Counted from the first letter of the stretch, positions 7,215 to 15,162 are shown. The stretch is 19,400 bases of DNA from an uncultured Chlorobiota bacterium (GCA_947311265.1 CAMZKQ010000043.1:1-19400); one strand, 5' to 3'. Made by a program: numbers and translations. The notes: generated by a model not told the origin, from the letters alone.

Positions 7215-7865
7215 ATGAACAAACTTCCAAATTGCATCAAAAAGATTATATCAAGCTTAGAAACAACGCCAAATATCAGCAACGAACTACTGAAAAAAAT
7301 AATTAAAAATGCAAACGTATCAGAGCAAGAATTGCTGAAATATAACACCTTTGAACACCCAGAAACAGAGAGCTACGGGCGTAGCTTTATGTATCAAGGC
7401 AAACACTTTTTAATTTATGTAATGTCCTGGGTACAAGGTGATTTCACCGCCATTCACAGCCATGGGCATTCCGACTGGGGAGCAGTATATTTCCTAGGAG
7501 ATGCCGACCACAGAACCTACACCGCCAATAAAAACAACGTCCAGCTACTCTCCAAAGAAGCAATAAAAAAAGGCACAGTATCCCCCGTGTGTGGCGACTT
7601 TGTACACGCCATGGGCAACCTATCGAGCCACCCATTTGTAACCTTGCACATATACGGCTCAAATACATTTGAAGGCACTGTTACAGAAGACTCTACAATA
7701 TACGAAATATCAGAAAAAAAAATATACACTAGCAAAGGTCCAGCCTTTCTTAATATGGATAATAAGCTGTACAAAACACAGAGAACTGGGTTAATTACCA
7801 ATAGAGAAACCGAACAAGACTACAAAACAATTACCCAATTATTCTTGCAACGCCAATCAAGCTAG
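7215..7865 (+). CDS. Cysteine dioxygenase-like cupin (thiol dioxygenase)
   Basis: Oxidises cysteine (or a related thiol) with O2 and Fe(II) to the sulfinate, in the cytoplasm. 216 residues. The metal ligands are H81 and H83 (AIHSHGHSDWG) and H131 (GDFVHAMGN). Y147 (TLHIYG) matches the catalytic Tyr157 of mammalian enzymes, H145 their His155, and T143 their Ser153. Y54 and R56 (SYGRS) match Tyr58/Arg60, and that Arg favours cysteine over 3-mercaptopropionate as substrate. The Cys that crosslinks to Tyr in mammals is Trp88 here. I chose ATG 7215 over the in-frame GTG at 7167 because the latter lies within the hairpin and upstream of the expected transcription start. The rhodanese-thioredoxin gene follows after 16 bases, indicating an operon. 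Confidence 0.87.
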   Translation: MNKLPNCIKKIISSLETTPNISNELLKKIIKNANVSEQELLKYNTFEHPETESYGRSFMYQGKHFLIYVMSWVQGDFTAIHSHGHSDWGAVYFLGDADHRTYTANKNNVQLLSKEAIKKGTVSPVCGDFVHAMGNLSSHPFVTLHIYGSNTFEGTVTEDSTIYEISEKKIYTSKGPAFLNMDNKLYKTQRTGLITNRETEQDYKTITQLFLQRQSS

Positions 7866-7881
7866 GTCTAAAATAAAAAAC

Positions 7882-8607
7882 ATGAAATTTACAACCTTAA
7901 ACATAATTTTAATAATGATATTTAGCAACTCACTCCTAGAAGCACAAAAGATAATACAGCTTTCATCAGCAGATTTTCAGAAAATTGCACAATCAGGAAA
8001 AGGAACACTTCTGGACGTTAGGACAGAATCCGAATACGATGCAGAACATATAGAAGGGGCAGGGCAACTCAACTACTACGCTTTTGATTTCAGAAAAAAA
8101 GTAGCCCTACTCCCCAAAGACCAACCCGTGTACGTCTATTGCAACGTAGGGTACAGAAGCCATAAAGCCGCAGAAATACTTGTAGAACTAGGCTACACCG
8201 AAATTTACAACCTTGCCCATGGCATCATGGACTGGAACTTAAACGAAATGCCAGTAGTAAAAGGCGACCGCTCGAAACTAATTAAAGACAACGAAGTTAG
8301 CCCCATTGCTTACAAAGATTTAATCCACTCCACAGAACTCGTTTTTATAGATTTCTATGCCCCTTGGTGCGGCCCCTGCCGGCAAATGATGCCAATGATA
8401 GATAGCATCGCCACAGAATACAAAGGCAAAGTAACTGTTGCAAAAGTAAACTCCGATGTAAGCAAAAAATTAGTAAAACAGCTAGAACTCCGAGGCGTAC
8501 CCTACTTCCAGATGTTTAAAAACGGAAAACTAATTCTCACTAAAAGTGGGCTACTTACTCGCCAAGAAATCGAAGCCATTTTTAACTCTCAAACAACCAG
8601 CAAGTAA
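7882..8607 (+). CDS. Exported rhodanese-thioredoxin fusion protein
   Basis: 241 residues in three parts. There is a signal peptide (about 1-21, ending EAQ). A rhodanese domain (about 25-127) carries DVRTESEYDAEHIEGA and the active loop YCNVGYRS with the persulfide-forming Cys87. A thioredoxin domain (about 138-238) carries the active site WCGPC (C163, C166) and the cis-proline loop GVPYF (P207). Both active sites look intact. It should act in the periplasm, moving sulfane sulfur and reducing disulfides or persulfides; the thioredoxin half could discharge the rhodanese persulfide. It lies 16 bases behind cysteine dioxygenase and 6 bases before the outer-membrane barrel gene, so one transcript is very likely. 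A lipoprotein form is unlikely, as no Cys follows the signal sequence. Confidence 0.92.
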   Translation: MKFTTLNIILIMIFSNSLLEAQKIIQLSSADFQKIAQSGKGTLLDVRTESEYDAEHIEGAGQLNYYAFDFRKKVALLPKDQPVYVYCNVGYRSHKAAEILVELGYTEIYNLAHGIMDWNLNEMPVVKGDRSKLIKDNEVSPIAYKDLIHSTELVFIDFYAPWCGPCRQMMPMIDSIATEYKGKVTVAKVNSDVSKKLVKQLELRGVPYFQMFKNGKLILTKSGLLTRQEIEAIFNSQTTSK

Positions 8608-8613
8608 CTAAAA

Positions 8614-9909
8614 ATGAGCAATTTAAAACATTATGCAATACTTATTGCATGGCTACTGCCTACGTCTATTTTTGCTCAAAACGACAGCATTCCTAAAGCA
8701 AAAAAAGGGCTTGCATGGGGCTTTATTCCTGCCCTTTCTTACGACACCGACCTAGGCCTAAAATACGGTGCAGTAATAAATATGTTCGACTATGGCAACG
8801 GCAAACACTACCCACACTACCAACAATTCCTACAAATAAAACTTACCAACACCACAAAAAAATCAATGCAACTGCACGCTCTTTTCGAGAGCGAAACACT
8901 AATAAAAGAAGCAATTACAATAGTTGATATTGGTTTTTGGAGGGATATAAAACTCGATTTTTTTGGCTTCAATGGAACAAACACCATCTTCAACCCCCAT
9001 TTTACCAACCCAAAAAGCCAAGCTTATATCAATCGCCTTTTTTACTCCCACCAAAGGCGATATTTTCGCTTTCGCTTTGATGTGCAAAAAAACATTGTAA
9101 GTAAAACAACACGGCTACTCACAGGAGTTTCATATAATTTTTATAAAATAAGCCCTCAAAATAAGCTCAATTACAAGCCGCCTGCCGACCGCAATTTATA
9201 CGACTATTACAACCAATGGGGAATAATCCCCCAAAAAGAAACCAATGGCGGACATTCGGCAAAACTAAAACTCGGTTTTATTTTCGACACCCGAAACGAA
9301 AAATGTTTTTGCACCAATGGCAACTGGATAGAAACCGTACTAATTTATTCCCAAGGGCTTGCCGGAGCAAGCTCTTACCTTAAATCATCGCTTACTGTAA
9401 GGTACTATAAAGATTTGATTAGCAATGAAAAGCTATCATTTGCAACACGCCTTAGTTTTCAGAATAAACTTTGGGGCAGTATCCCATTTTACGAACTGCC
9501 CGTTTACTACGACACTCGCCTAAACCAAGACGGCATAGGCGGGGCATACACCCTACGAGGCGTAATGCGTAACCGCATTGCTGCCGATGGCTTTGCCCTT
9601 GCCAACAACGAATTAAAACTAAAACTATTTAACTTCTCCCTATTAAGGCTAGATTTTATGGTGGCGATTTCTGCTTTCGCAGATGTTGCCTACGTTTTGC
9701 AAGAATACCAGTTCAGTTATTCAGGCGTTCCGGTAACGCTTGTAAATCAATTTTTCAGTACAAAAAAACAAGGGTTAAATTTAAGTTATGGGCCAGGGAT
9801 TTACATTATTTTCAATAAAAATAATGTAATTTCGGTAAACTACGGCTTTGCAGGCAACAAACAACTCGGAGAATCAGGACTTTATGTAGGTTCTAGCTTG
9901 CTTTTTTAA
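8614..9909 (+). CDS. Omp85-superfamily outer-membrane barrel without POTRA domains
   Basis: 431 residues. Signal peptide 1-21 (SIFA-Q) is followed at once by beta-barrel sequence, starting with LSYDTDLGLKYGA. Features of the bacterial surface antigen (Omp85 barrel) domain are GFIFDTRNEKCFCTNGNW (221-238, the FDTR..P..G strand motif), GGAYTLRGVMRNRIAADG (309-326, containing the RG loop motif with R315), NNELKLKLF, and a C-terminal aromatic (LLF), as expected for assembly by the Bam machinery. There is no room for POTRA domains, so it resembles the POTRA-less Omp85 relatives reported in Bacteroidota. Whether it moves proteins, lipids or small molecules is unknown. It is the last gene of the dioxygenase operon (6-base gap to the upstream gene). 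Confidence 0.85.
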   Translation: MSNLKHYAILIAWLLPTSIFAQNDSIPKAKKGLAWGFIPALSYDTDLGLKYGAVINMFDYGNGKHYPHYQQFLQIKLTNTTKKSMQLHALFESETLIKEAITIVDIGFWRDIKLDFFGFNGTNTIFNPHFTNPKSQAYINRLFYSHQRRYFRFRFDVQKNIVSKTTRLLTGVSYNFYKISPQNKLNYKPPADRNLYDYYNQWGIIPQKETNGGHSAKLKLGFIFDTRNEKCFCTNGNWIETVLIYSQGLAGASSYLKSSLTVRYYKDLISNEKLSFATRLSFQNKLWGSIPFYELPVYYDTRLNQDGIGGAYTLRGVMRNRIAADGFALANNELKLKLFNFSLLRLDFMVAISAFADVAYVLQEYQFSYSGVPVTLVNQFFSTKKQGLNLSYGPGIYIIFNKNNVISVNYGFAGNKQLGESGLYVGSSLLF

Positions 9910-9912
9910 GCT

Positions 9913-10370
9913 CTACTCCACAAAACAATCTTTGTTTTTAATCAACTTAACTGGCTTTATTTTGGGTGGGTTGTACTGGTATGCTTCTGGTTTAAAATCG
10001 TTTTCGTTTAGTATTTTAGAGGCATTGTTTTGGGTAAGGATAAAAAATTCGTACTCTTCGGCTTCTTCAATTACTTCATCGTCGAAAGTCATACAGCTTT
10101 TGTGCTTTTTCTTTTGCGTTGCAAGCCACGGTCTATAAAATCAAATTTTAGCTTATCTACCGCCATGGAATTTTCGATGGCAGTATAGAAAAAATCTTCG
10201 GTAGTTCTGCCTGTAGTGTTGCCTATTCCCCAAATTTCTTTGGTCTATTTCCCAGCGTTTTTCATTTTCCTGAAACTCAATGGCTGTTCCTTATTCCGTT
10301 TATCACTTTCAAGAACAAGGGCTTAATATTTCTCATCAAAGGTAAGGCTTTTGTAATTAAAATGCTACGC
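9913..10370 (-). pseudogene. Decayed gene, probably coiled-coil plus PD-(D/E)XK nuclease-like protein
   Basis: Read leftward from about 10364, protein-like sequence appears only by switching frames. Segments in order are: FNYKSLTFDEKY, then an in-frame TAA; ESDKRNKEQ; a shift into IEFQENEKRWEIDQRNLG; a shift back to EIWGIGNTTGRTTEDFFY (near 10225-10180) continuing as AIENSMAVDKLKFDFIDRG and LQRKRKSTKAV, then a stop; and in another frame MTFDDEVIEEAEEYEFFILT (from 10092) to a TAG at 9913-9915. The charged start followed by GNxxGxxxEDFF and FDFIDRGLQRKRK resembles Bacteroidota proteins with a coiled coil and a DUF3782-like PD-(D/E)XK domain. The acidic/ExK core expected after LQRKR is missing, so an internal deletion is likely. 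The last 59 codons (9913-10092) form an open frame but are probably just the old C-terminus. The family assignment is from memory; that the gene is broken is plain. Confidence 0.65.
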
Positions 10371-10397
10371 TCCCTCTATTTTTATAGTTTAGGCGAC

Positions 10398-12170
10398 TTA
10401 GGCATTGTATAATTCGGTAAGTTTTGTTTGGTATTTTTGCTTTACAAATTTCCGTTTTAATTTTTGGGTAGGCGATAATTCGCCGCCTTCTACCGACCAG
10501 GTTTCTCCTGAAAGCACAAAGCGTTTAATTTTTTCAGTTTTCCCAAGTCTTTTGTTTAGCTCTTCCACCTCTTGGGCAAAACGGTCAATTACTTTATGTT
10601 TACTTACCAAATCCTCATTGTCATGAAAGTCAATTTGTTTTTCGTGGCACCAGTCGTGCAAAAATTCAAAGTTAGGGGAAATTATAGCCGAAGTGTATTT
10701 TTCGTTTTCGCCCAAGACCATAATTTGCTCTATAAAAAAGGACTCTTTCATTATATTTTCAACCACCTGTGGGGCAACGTACTTTCCTGTGGAGAGTTTA
10801 AAAATTTCTTTTTTACGGTCGGTGATTTTCAAGTACTTATCGTCGATAAATTTCCCAATATCGCCAGTATGGAACCAGCCGTCGGCATCAATTACTTCTT
10901 TGGTTTTTACTTCGTCTTTGTAATAACCTAGCATTAAATTTGGTCCTTTGAATAGGATTTCTCCATCTTCGGCAATTTTCACTTCTTGCTCCTTTCCTAA
11001 AAGAGGACCTACGGTACCAAATTTAATGCCTTTAGGGTGATTTACGGCTATTACGGGTGCAGTTTCAGACAATCCATAGCCTTCATACACAGGAAGTTTG
11101 GCGGCTTTAAATACTTTTGCTAACCTTTCCTGCAAAGCTGCTCCTCCAGAGATTATTGCTTTTACACTTCCGCCCAAAGCGGCACGCCATTTGCTAAAAA
11201 TAACGGCATTATACATGGCTAATTTTGCAGAATAGCTTAAGCCCTTCCCTGCAATTTCGTATTCTAAGCCCGCATCTAATGCGCCAAAAAACAGTTTTCT
11301 TTTTAGCCCTTCTAAGTCCTGCCCTTTGGCTACAATTTTGTCGTAAATTCTTTCCAGAAGCCTAGGTACTGTAATAAACACATGGGGTTTTATATCTTGT
11401 ATATTGTCGGCAATTTTATCCACACTCTCGGCATAATAAATGGCAAGCCCCATGGATTGGAAGGTGTAGCCGCCTATTCTTTCGAGTACGTGGCAGAGTG
11501 GCAAAAAGCTCAATGCTCTATCTTTTGATTTTACGGGTACAATATTTTTTATGTACTGAATTTGGTACACAAAATTTCGATGCGAAAGCATTACGCCTTT
11601 TGGCAAGCCTGTTGTTCCGGAGGTGTAAATAATGGTGGCTAGGTCGTCTTGGTCAATTTCATCTCTTCTGTTTTGGGTTTTTCCACGTACTACATAGTTT
11701 TCTGCGGCACGTCCTTTTTTGGTAATTTCCGACCAGTGTTTTGCCCCTTCCACTTTGTCAAATGTATATATTTCTGGTGTATTGCTCAATTTATCGGCAA
11801 TTGGTTTTATCATATCATACAAAGCCTTGTCTGAAACAAAAATTAATTTTGCATCGGAGTGGTTTAAGATATGTTCGTACTCTGTTTCGCTAATTGTGGG
11901 GTATATAGGCACATGTACGCAACCAATTTGTAGCATTCCCATATCTACAAAATTCCACTCTGGTCTGTTATTGGCAACTGTTACAATTTTATCCCCTTTT
12001 TCAAAGCCCATTTCCAGCAGCCCATAACTTAGCCCATTGGAAAAGTGTAGGTAATCTTTGGCACTATAAATTTTCCATTTGCCGTTTTCTTTTGCACCGA
12101 AAACTTTCGAGTGGTATTTGTATTTTGTTCTGTATAAATTTAAAATGTCAAATATTCTTGTAACTTCCAT
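10398..12170 (-). CDS. Long-chain fatty acid-CoA ligase (AMP-forming)
   Basis: Activates fatty acids with ATP and CoA to acyl-CoA for beta-oxidation or lipid synthesis; cytoplasmic or peripheral to the membrane. 590 residues, the length of bacterial FAA1-type (COG1022) enzymes. Adenylate-forming motifs in order: YTSGTTGLPKG (182-192, ATP phosphate loop), SFLPLCHVLER (221-231), EGYGLSETAP (363-372), GWFHTGDIG (431-439, D437 binds ribose), TDRKKEIFKLSTGKYVAP (450-467), and the C-terminal catalytic K570 in LSPTQKLKRK. All core residues are present. The ATG at 12168-12170 gives a normal N-terminus. Chain-length preference cannot be read. It is preceded by a hairpin separating it from the upstream lipoprotein gene, so it is probably transcribed alone. 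Confidence 0.94.
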   Translation of the reverse strand: MEVTRIFDILNLYRTKYKYHSKVFGAKENGKWKIYSAKDYLHFSNGLSYGLLEMGFEKGDKIVTVANNRPEWNFVDMGMLQIGCVHVPIYPTISETEYEHILNHSDAKLIFVSDKALYDMIKPIADKLSNTPEIYTFDKVEGAKHWSEITKKGRAAENYVVRGKTQNRRDEIDQDDLATIIYTSGTTGLPKGVMLSHRNFVYQIQYIKNIVPVKSKDRALSFLPLCHVLERIGGYTFQSMGLAIYYAESVDKIADNIQDIKPHVFITVPRLLERIYDKIVAKGQDLEGLKRKLFFGALDAGLEYEIAGKGLSYSAKLAMYNAVIFSKWRAALGGSVKAIISGGAALQERLAKVFKAAKLPVYEGYGLSETAPVIAVNHPKGIKFGTVGPLLGKEQEVKIAEDGEILFKGPNLMLGYYKDEVKTKEVIDADGWFHTGDIGKFIDDKYLKITDRKKEIFKLSTGKYVAPQVVENIMKESFFIEQIMVLGENEKYTSAIISPNFEFLHDWCHEKQIDFHDNEDLVSKHKVIDRFAQEVEELNKRLGKTEKIKRFVLSGETWSVEGGELSPTQKLKRKFVKQKYQTKLTELYNA

Positions 12171-12204
12171 AATTTTCTTTTGTGGTTAAACTTAGTGTAT
12201 AAAA

Positions 12205-12226
12205 TTAATTCATTTTTTTGAATTAA
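12205..12226 (-). terminator. AT-only hairpin between lipoprotein and acyl-CoA ligase genes
   Basis: TTAATTCA (12205-12212) and TGAATTAA (12219-12226) are perfect 8-base inverted arms around six T. On the minus strand the stem is followed by TTTTA, just past the lipoprotein stop. It resembles a weak intrinsic terminator but has only one G-C pair per arm. Confidence 0.35.
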
Positions 12227-12232
12227 CAAAAA

Positions 12233-12946
12233 TTATTCGTTTTGAATGGTTTTCTTTTTTCGTCGTTCTCTTCTTTTTCTGGCTCTCTTTATTTGGTAAT
12301 GAATAATTACACCAGTGCCTACCACTATAAGAATTGGCACTGAGGCAATATCTAGCGGAACGGTTGCAATATAGAGTAATTTGTAGGCCAATATAGTCTT
12401 TCGGGGCAAGGCTATTTCTAGCTTATCAATTTTGTCGTATAGCTTTGGGTTAGTTGGGTTTTGCGTTTTTTCTGTAGCGGTATTTCGTAGCATTAGCCGG
12501 GTATTTTCTAGGTTTAAATCCAAGTCTTTTCCTGAGGTTTGAATGCCTATGTGTACTTTTTCACCATCATTTTTTATGTGCCCTTTTTTTACTGCTTTTG
12601 GATATAGGCTAACCTGCAAAGTACTGTATTGCTTGGGTGGGGATAGAAAATAGTTTTTTGCTCCTTTTGGCTTCGCTTTTTTGGTTTTGAGTTCTTTTTG
12701 TGGTACTGTTGCAGAAAGTACTTGGTTGAGGTCTAATTCAAAATTAACTTCTCTCCCTCCTTTTCGCTTACTGTCAAGTTCAAGGTTCACTTTTAAGATG
12801 CTATCTTTACTTAAAGTTGCACTTTTAATTTTCCCTATCTGGTACGATTGGTTTACTTTTTTGCTTACTGCCATAGTTAGGCAACTGGTTTGCGATAGTA
12901 AAATTACAAGCAGAATAGTGAGCAGACCTATTGTTTTTATTTTCAT
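12233..12946 (-). CDS. Hypothetical lysine-rich lipoprotein-like protein with C-terminal membrane helix
   Basis: I do not recognise a family with confidence. 237 residues. An N-terminal hydrophobic signal (about 5-18) runs into LSQTSC22; Cys22 could be lipidated, though Gln at -3 is not a classical lipobox. The middle (35-175) is beta-rich and unusually basic, with repeated KxK clusters (KTKKAKPKGAK at 87-97). A second hydrophobic segment (about 185-214, KLLYIATVPLDIASVPIL and after) is followed by a strongly basic tail (KRARKRRERRKKK) that would stay cytoplasmic. The PLD-x-P arrangement near the end recalls small YceK-like lipoproteins, only weakly. It lies 58 bases downstream of the VTT gene on the same strand and may share its transcript. 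Confidence 0.7.
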   Translation of the reverse strand: MKIKTIGLLTILLVILLSQTSCLTMAVSKKVNQSYQIGKIKSATLSKDSILKVNLELDSKRKGGREVNFELDLNQVLSATVPQKELKTKKAKPKGAKNYFLSPPKQYSTLQVSLYPKAVKKGHIKNDGEKVHIGIQTSGKDLDLNLENTRLMLRNTATEKTQNPTNPKLYDKIDKLEIALPRKTILAYKLLYIATVPLDIASVPILIVVGTGVIIHYQIKRARKRRERRKKKTIQNE

Positions 12947-13004
12947 ATAATGGTGTTCTTAGTTTGTTCTTAGGCAAGGTAAGGTGGGATTTTAAATTTA
13001 AGTC

Positions 13005-13655
13005 TTACATACTACCCAGTACCCCAAAAATACCTGCGGCATAGATGTAAAAGCGGAGGTAGCGAGTGAGCCCGTATAAAACAAAAGGCTTAAAGGGGTA
13101 TTTTACAATGCCTGCAATGGTACTAATTGTGGCAAAAGGCAGTGGAAAAAGGGCAGCCATGACAATTACTACTCCTCCCCATTTTTGTATTAGCTCAAAA
13201 TTTTTGGCATATTTTCGCTCAATGTAAGCGTGCATTTTAGGGAACCGCTGTATTAATTCACCCAATTTGTAGGCAGTAATTCCGCCGAGGTAGGAAATTG
13301 TGCCTAAAATGGTGATGTTTAAAATAAGATTGGTCGTGGGTGCCGACTTTCCCCAAATAATAAAAATATCTGGTGGTAACCAGCCCAAAATGGACTCGGA
13401 GAGGTAAAAAACAAGTAAAGCATAATGTACAGGCAACTTGTTTACCATGGCTTCTAGTGCTTGGTTTAAGTCGATACCGTAGCTTAGTAATATTTTATTG
13501 GCAATAAGTAGTAGTGCTACGATACCGCCTAAAATAAGTATTAATTTTATGAAGTTTTTCAGCAGGAAAGTATATAGCCCAGTTCGTTTGTTGTACACAT
13601 GGTACAGCTTCATTTTCTCGGAGAATCCTCGTTTTAATTTATTTTTTTTATCCAT
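13005..13655 (-). CDS. VTT/DedA-like (YqaA-type) integral membrane protein
   Basis: 216 residues with about five hydrophobic segments (36-57, 77-101, 108-128, 160-183, 195-215). The VTT pattern is visible: an acidic residue before a Pro pair in a re-entrant-like segment (YLSESILGWLPPDIF, 84-98; E87, P94, P95), GGITAYKLGE (124-133), then WGGVVIVMAALFPLPFATIS (159-178) with PxP, and a basic pair (TRYLRF, 197-202). The family is linked to lipid scrambling and membrane maintenance. The exact substrate is unknown, and the protein is closer to the YqaA branch than to classical DedA. The basic N-terminus (KKNKLKRGFSEK) suggests a cytoplasmic start. It follows ffh after a clear terminator, so it should have its own promoter. 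Confidence 0.8.
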   Translation of the reverse strand: MDKKNKLKRGFSEKMKLYHVYNKRTGLYTFLLKNFIKLILILGGIVALLLIANKILLSYGIDLNQALEAMVNKLPVHYALLVFYLSESILGWLPPDIFIIWGKSAPTTNLILNITILGTISYLGGITAYKLGELIQRFPKMHAYIERKYAKNFELIQKWGGVVIVMAALFPLPFATISTIAGIVKYPFKPFVLYGLTRYLRFYIYAAGIFGVLGSM

Positions 13656-13675
13656 AGACTAATCAACATTAGCTA

Positions 13676-13701
13676 AAAATCCTACTTATGAGTAGGATTT
13701 T
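13676..13701 (-). terminator. Intrinsic terminator downstream of ffh
   Basis: Perfect 10-base arms AAAATCCTAC (13676-13685) and GTAGGATTTT (13692-13701) around a 6-base loop. On the minus strand the stem ends in five T and lies 57 bases after the ffh stop. The A/T-flanked stem would also work in the other direction. Confidence 0.7.
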
Positions 13702-13723
13702 AAATTGTTGAAATTTTTATGAG

Positions 13724-13750
13724 CAAAAATAATCTACACTAGTTGCTCAA
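13724..13750 (-). promoter_or_regulatory. Candidate promoter for the VTT gene
   Basis: On the minus strand, TTG (13750-13748) and TATTTTTG (13731-13724) are 16 bases apart, slightly short for a Bacteroidota -33/-7 pair. A transcript from here would run through the hairpin at 13676-13701 before the VTT start. Confidence 0.3.
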
Positions 13751-13757
13751 TTTCGGT

Positions 13758-15101
13758 TTATCGCCGTTTGTTTTTTCGTTTTTGGCGGGCTGCTTTTCTC
13801 ATATTTTTTGCCCCACCACCAGCAATTGATTTCATCATTTTACGGGTTTCATCGAACTGTTTTATTAGGCGGTTTACTTCTTTAATATCCGAGCCGCTTC
13901 CTCGTGCAATTCGCTTGCGGCGACTGCCGTTGAGTATGTTTGGTTTTTCTCGTTCCTCGGGGGTCATGGAAAAAATAATGGCTTCGATGCTCTTAAAAGC
14001 ATCGTCTTCAATTTCTACATCTTTTAGTGCTTTTCCTACCCCTGGTATCATTGCCGCAAGGTCTTTTAGATTACCCATTTTTTTAATTTGGTTAATCTGT
14101 TTTAGGAAATCGTTGAAGTTAAATTGGTCTTTGGCTAATTTTTTCTGAAGAATTTTTGCTTCTTCCTCGTCAAATTGTTCTTGTGCTTTTTCAACTAAGG
14201 AAACGATGTCGCCCATGCCCAAGATACGGTCTGCCATACGTTCTGGGTGGAACACATCTAGTGCTTCCATTTTTTCGCCTGTACCTATAAATTTTATTGG
14301 CTTTTTTACTACCGAACGTATGGAAAGTGCTGCTCCACCACGGGTATCGCCATCGAGCTTGGTGAGTACTACGCCGTTAAAATCAAGTCTATCGTTAAAT
14401 TCTTTTGCCGTATTTACGGCATCTTGCCCGGTCATGGCATCAACTACAAATAAAATTTCATCGGGGTTTATGGCTTTTTTTACGTCCGATATTTCATTCA
14501 TCATTTGCTCATCAACGGCTAGGCGACCAGCGGTATCTACGATAATTACATCGTGCCCTTTTTTAATGGCTTCTGCCACAGCGTTTTTAGCAATTTCTAC
14601 TGGTTTTTTATTGTCTGGTTCGGCATGTACTGGTACGTTTATTTGTGTACCCAAAACTTTAAGTTGCTCAATTGCAGCAGGGCGGTAAACATCGCCGGCT
14701 ACCAAAATAGGGTTTTTTCCTTTCTTGGATTTTAGCATATTTGCTAGTTTTCCTGAAAAGGTAGTTTTACCCGAGCCTTGTAAACCTGCAATAAGTATAA
14801 TTGCGGGTGTATTTTTTAATTTCAATTCCGATTTTGTACCGCCCATGAGTTCTGCGAGCTCATCGTGTACAATTTTAATCATCATTTCTTTGGGCTTCAC
14901 CGATTTTAGTACGTCCTCTCCCATTGCTTTTGCTTTTACATTATTTGTAAAATCTTTGGCAGTAGTAAAGTTTACATCGGCATCTAGTAATGCACGGCGG
15001 ATGTCTTTTAGGGTTTCGGCTACATTTATTTCGGTTATTTTGCCTTCTCCTTTTAATATTTTGAAGGAATTTTCTAACCTATCGGATAAACTATTGAACA
15101 T
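13758..15101 (-). CDS. ffh: Signal recognition particle protein Ffh (SRP54)
   Basis: GTPase that binds signal sequences and SRP RNA, and with FtsY delivers nascent membrane proteins to SecYEG. 447 residues, normal length. The N domain (1-95) is helical with ALLDADVNF. The G domain has the P-loop GLQGSGKTT (106-114), DVYRPAA (137-143), DTAGR (189-193), TKLDGDTRGG (247-256) and the closing GxGE (272-276). The M domain (from about 305) has the RNA-binding SRRKRIARGSG (393-403) and a Lys/Arg-rich tail. The methionine-rich finger loop is modest (MGNLKDLAAMIPGVGK, 342-357). All GTPase motifs are intact. It has its own candidate -7 box (15163-15170) and an intrinsic terminator (13676-13701), so it is likely monocistronic. 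Confidence 0.97.
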   Translation of the reverse strand: MFNSLSDRLENSFKILKGEGKITEINVAETLKDIRRALLDADVNFTTAKDFTNNVKAKAMGEDVLKSVKPKEMMIKIVHDELAELMGGTKSELKLKNTPAIILIAGLQGSGKTTFSGKLANMLKSKKGKNPILVAGDVYRPAAIEQLKVLGTQINVPVHAEPDNKKPVEIAKNAVAEAIKKGHDVIIVDTAGRLAVDEQMMNEISDVKKAINPDEILFVVDAMTGQDAVNTAKEFNDRLDFNGVVLTKLDGDTRGGAALSIRSVVKKPIKFIGTGEKMEALDVFHPERMADRILGMGDIVSLVEKAQEQFDEEEAKILQKKLAKDQFNFNDFLKQINQIKKMGNLKDLAAMIPGVGKALKDVEIEDDAFKSIEAIIFSMTPEEREKPNILNGSRRKRIARGSGSDIKEVNRLIKQFDETRKMMKSIAGGGAKNMRKAARQKRKNKRR

Positions 15102-15121
15102 AATTTGAGTAATAAATTTAA

Positions 15122-15145
15122 AACTATTGCGATATGCAAGTAGTT
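15122..15145 (-). repeat. Hairpin in the ffh leader
   Basis: AACTATTGC (15122-15130) and GCAAGTAGTT (15136-15145) pair over nine positions with one bulged base and a 5-base loop. It ends 20 bases before the ffh ATG. It could be the end of the methyltransferase transcript or part of the ffh 5' leader. Confidence 0.35.
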
Positions 15146-15162
15146 AGGGTGTTTTAATTTAG

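Noticed and set aside
9932..10138. Plus-strand open frame of 68 codons
   Set aside because: It is antisense to a protein-like minus-strand segment (MTFDDEVIEEAEEYEFFILT and onward), has a low-complexity Ser-rich composition and no ribosome binding site.
14206..14688. Plus-strand open frame of 160 codons inside ffh
   Set aside because: Antisense to the conserved Ffh GTPase domain and without any recognisable motif.
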